Below are positions 5,921 through 7,354 of a DNA stretch of 7,354 bases, piece by piece (position 1 is the first letter of the stretch; every line of letters starts with the position of its first letter). The translations under genes were made by a program, and so were the position numbers. Below the pieces are notes generated by a model that was not told where the DNA came from, did no database searches, and was given only the letters and a program-made list of their open reading frames with translations. Source of the stretch: Clostridiales bacterium UBA1763 (GTDB lineage: Bacteria; Bacillota; Clostridia; Oscillospirales; Oscillospiraceae); assembly GCA_002314685.1 (NCBI GenBank), contig DCHB01000046.1:1-7354 (forward strand), read 5' to 3'.

Positions 5921-7282
5921 ATGAAAAAAATGAAGAAACTGCTGTGCATGGTACTCGTGCTTGCACTCGCAGCAAGTCTGTGCGCATTCCCCGTATATGC
6001 AGACGAAACCACCTCTCAGGATGAGTATCCGTTTGTTTTCGTTCACGGCCTTATGGGCTGGGGCGAGAGATCCGATCTTGACGGAATCCTGCCTTACTGG
6101 GGCATGACCACCGGCAACCTTATGAAATATCTCAACAGCAAGGGCTATGAGAGCTATGCTGCACAGGTAGGCCCCCTCTCCAGTGCATGGGACCGCGCTT
6201 GTGAGCTTTATGCACAGCTTACAGGCACCACCGTTGACTACGGTGCGGCACACTCTGCCGAAAAGGGCCACGACCAGTACGGTATCACCTACGCAACACC
6301 TCTGTTTGAGGGCTGGAGTGCAGATAAGAAGGTTAACCTTATCGGCCACAGCTTCGGCGGCGCAACAACCCGTCTGTTCCTTGAAATTCTTGCAAACGGT
6401 TGCCCCGAAGAGGTCGCAGCTGCAAAGGCAGCAGGCGTTGAGGTTTCTCCGTTCTTTGAAGGCGGCAAGGGCGATTGGGTTTACTCTCTGACCGCAGTTG
6501 CAGCACCCCACAACGGCACAACCTTCATCGAGACCTGCGACGATGCAACCGCACTCGTAACTGATTTCATGTATAACATGGGCTCAACCCTCGGCATGAC
6601 CAATCTCAAGGGCGTGTATGACCTCCAGCTCGAGCACTTCGGCATCTACCAGAAGGCAAACGAGACCGACCTTCAGTACCTCAAGAGAGTTCTCGGCGAC
6701 GAAGAGTTCATGAGCCACAACGACAACGCAATCTATGACCTGACTATTGACAATGCTCTCGTTATCAACGACGGCATCGAAATTCAGGATGATGTATATT
6801 ACTTCTCCGTATGCGGTGATGACACCCATTACAGCAAGATTACGAGAAGCGAGCTTCCCGACAGCAACATGTTCATCTTCCTTAAGCCCTTTGCACAGAT
6901 GATGGGCAGCTACTACAACAAGACCACCGCAGGCGGCGTTTACATCAGCAAGGAATGGCTTCCCAACGACGGTATGGTCAATGTTATTTCCGGTCTGTAT
7001 CCCTTCGACAGCAACCTCCAGTGCCTGAAGCAGGACGGCTCTATCGGTTACACCTACTACGACGGCAAGTCTGCTAAGAACTTCGAAGCAGGTATCTGGA
7101 ACGTTCTGCCCACTCAGAACTATGACCATCTGACAATAGTCGGCGGTATTCTCACCAATACAACCTCCAATGTCAGAACCCTCTACCTTGACCTCATTGA
7201 CAACGTAACGAGCACATACACAACAGTTCAGTCTGTGCCCGCTGCCACCGTGTCATGGTCACTTAAGAACTTCTTCAAGTAA
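5921..7282 (+). CDS. Secreted triacylglycerol lipase, family I.5-like
   Basis: A 453-residue secreted lipase. Residues 1-27 form a signal peptide: Lys-rich start, hydrophobic core, and likely cleavage after VYA (27) before Asp28. Cys21 is not in a good lipobox because Leu precedes it, so this is not a lipoprotein. The mature part resembles Geobacillus and staphylococcal family I.5 lipases: HGLMGWG (42-48), VGPLSSAWDRACE (83-95), DYGAAH (106-111), nucleophile elbow GHSFGG (142-147) with Ser144, APHNGTT (195-201), WLPNDGMVN (346-354) with Asp350, and NYDHL (400-404) with His403. Zinc ligands Asp91, His111 and His117 are conserved and the fourth is probably Glu238. The calcium-site residues of the Geobacillus enzymes appear lost. 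The enzyme hydrolyses fats or other long-chain esters outside the cell. Lys is almost always AAG and Asn mostly AAC, unlike the neighbours, which suggests high expression. It has its own promoter and terminator. Confidence 0.92.
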   Translation: MKKMKKLLCMVLVLALAASLCAFPVYADETTSQDEYPFVFVHGLMGWGERSDLDGILPYWGMTTGNLMKYLNSKGYESYAAQVGPLSSAWDRACELYAQLTGTTVDYGAAHSAEKGHDQYGITYATPLFEGWSADKKVNLIGHSFGGATTRLFLEILANGCPEEVAAAKAAGVEVSPFFEGGKGDWVYSLTAVAAPHNGTTFIETCDDATALVTDFMYNMGSTLGMTNLKGVYDLQLEHFGIYQKANETDLQYLKRVLGDEEFMSHNDNAIYDLTIDNALVINDGIEIQDDVYYFSVCGDDTHYSKITRSELPDSNMFIFLKPFAQMMGSYYNKTTAGGVYISKEWLPNDGMVNVISGLYPFDSNLQCLKQDGSIGYTYYDGKSAKNFEAGIWNVLPTQNYDHLTIVGGILTNTTSNVRTLYLDLIDNVTSTYTTVQSVPAATVSWSLKNFFK

Positions 7283-7298
7283 GAAACCTCATCAACAT

Positions 7299-7335
7299 AA
7301 AAAAGCTGTGACTTCAACGAAGTCACAGCTTTTTT
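7299..7335. terminator. Intrinsic terminator after the lipase gene
   Basis: An 11-pair stem (7305-7315 with 7319-7329) around the loop AAC, flanked by six A (7299-7304) and six T (7330-7335). It is 16 bases after the lipase stop codon, and it is symmetric enough to work in both directions. The remaining 19 bases of the window hold nothing I recognise. Confidence 0.93.
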
Positions 7336-7354
7336 GTACGTTAGTCAATGATGT

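Noticed and set aside
5980..5990. A lipobox at Cys21 of the lipase
   Set aside because: The residue before Cys is Leu, not Gly, Ala or Ser, and a good signal peptidase I site follows at VYA.
5786..6511. A 241-residue open frame on the - strand opposite the lipase start
   Set aside because: It lies antisense to a clear lipase and its promoter, is Cys-rich with no family motif, and is explained by the lipase's biased codon use keeping the antisense frame open.
6584..7129. A 181-residue - strand open frame opposite the lipase C-terminal half
   Set aside because: It is Val-rich and low in complexity, typical of the shadow of a highly biased gene.
1..7354. CRISPR arrays, insertion sequences, tRNA or rRNA genes, attachment sites
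   Set aside because: No regular direct repeats, transposase motifs or RNA gene folds were seen by eye on either strand.

Overview
The window looks like a chromosomal segment from a Gram-positive, low-to-moderate-GC Firmicute, most plausibly an anaerobic clostridium of the Ruminococcus/Oscillospira type. The reasons are the AGGAGG-type ribosome binding sites, sigma-A-like promoters with near-consensus -10 boxes and 17-base spacers, a Y-family polymerase paired with a YolD-like protein, a short signal-less YkuD-type protein, and a sugar-transfer-type ATP-grasp enzyme. No phage, transposon, CRISPR, tRNA or rRNA signal is visible. The assignment is an inference from gene style; no marker gene is present.

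Layout, left to right: a 120-base leader; a cytoplasmic alpha/beta-hydrolase esterase (121-927, +); a 142-base convergent gap holding two strong hairpins; a cytoplasmic SGNH/GDSL-like hydrolase (1070-1777, -); a divergent promoter region; an ATP-grasp protein with four degenerate N-terminal repeats (best start 1907, ends 3424, +); an L,D-transpeptidase-like (YkuD) protein (3434-4045, -) only 9 bases away and convergent; a divergent promoter region; a two-gene operon of a UvrX/YqjW-type Y-family DNA polymerase (4150-5481, +) and a YolD-like protein (5441-5767, +) overlapping by 41 bases; a promoter region; and a secreted family I.5-type lipase (5921-7282, +) closed by a near-perfect intrinsic terminator.

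Most genes are single transcription units alternating in direction, so the window is not one pathway. The only clear functional unit is polymerase plus YolD-like protein, a known translesion-synthesis pairing. Three of the seven genes are serine hydrolases: two without export signals and one secreted.

The most interesting points are the four ~60-residue helical repeats in front of the ATP-grasp domain, the dual use of the polymerase's conserved IGGH codons as the yolD Shine-Dalgarno, a + strand terminator inside the 3' end of the opposing YkuD gene, and the lipase, which appears to keep a zinc site (with Glu replacing Asp) but to have lost the calcium site of its Geobacillus relatives. I do not see a clearly new multi-gene system.
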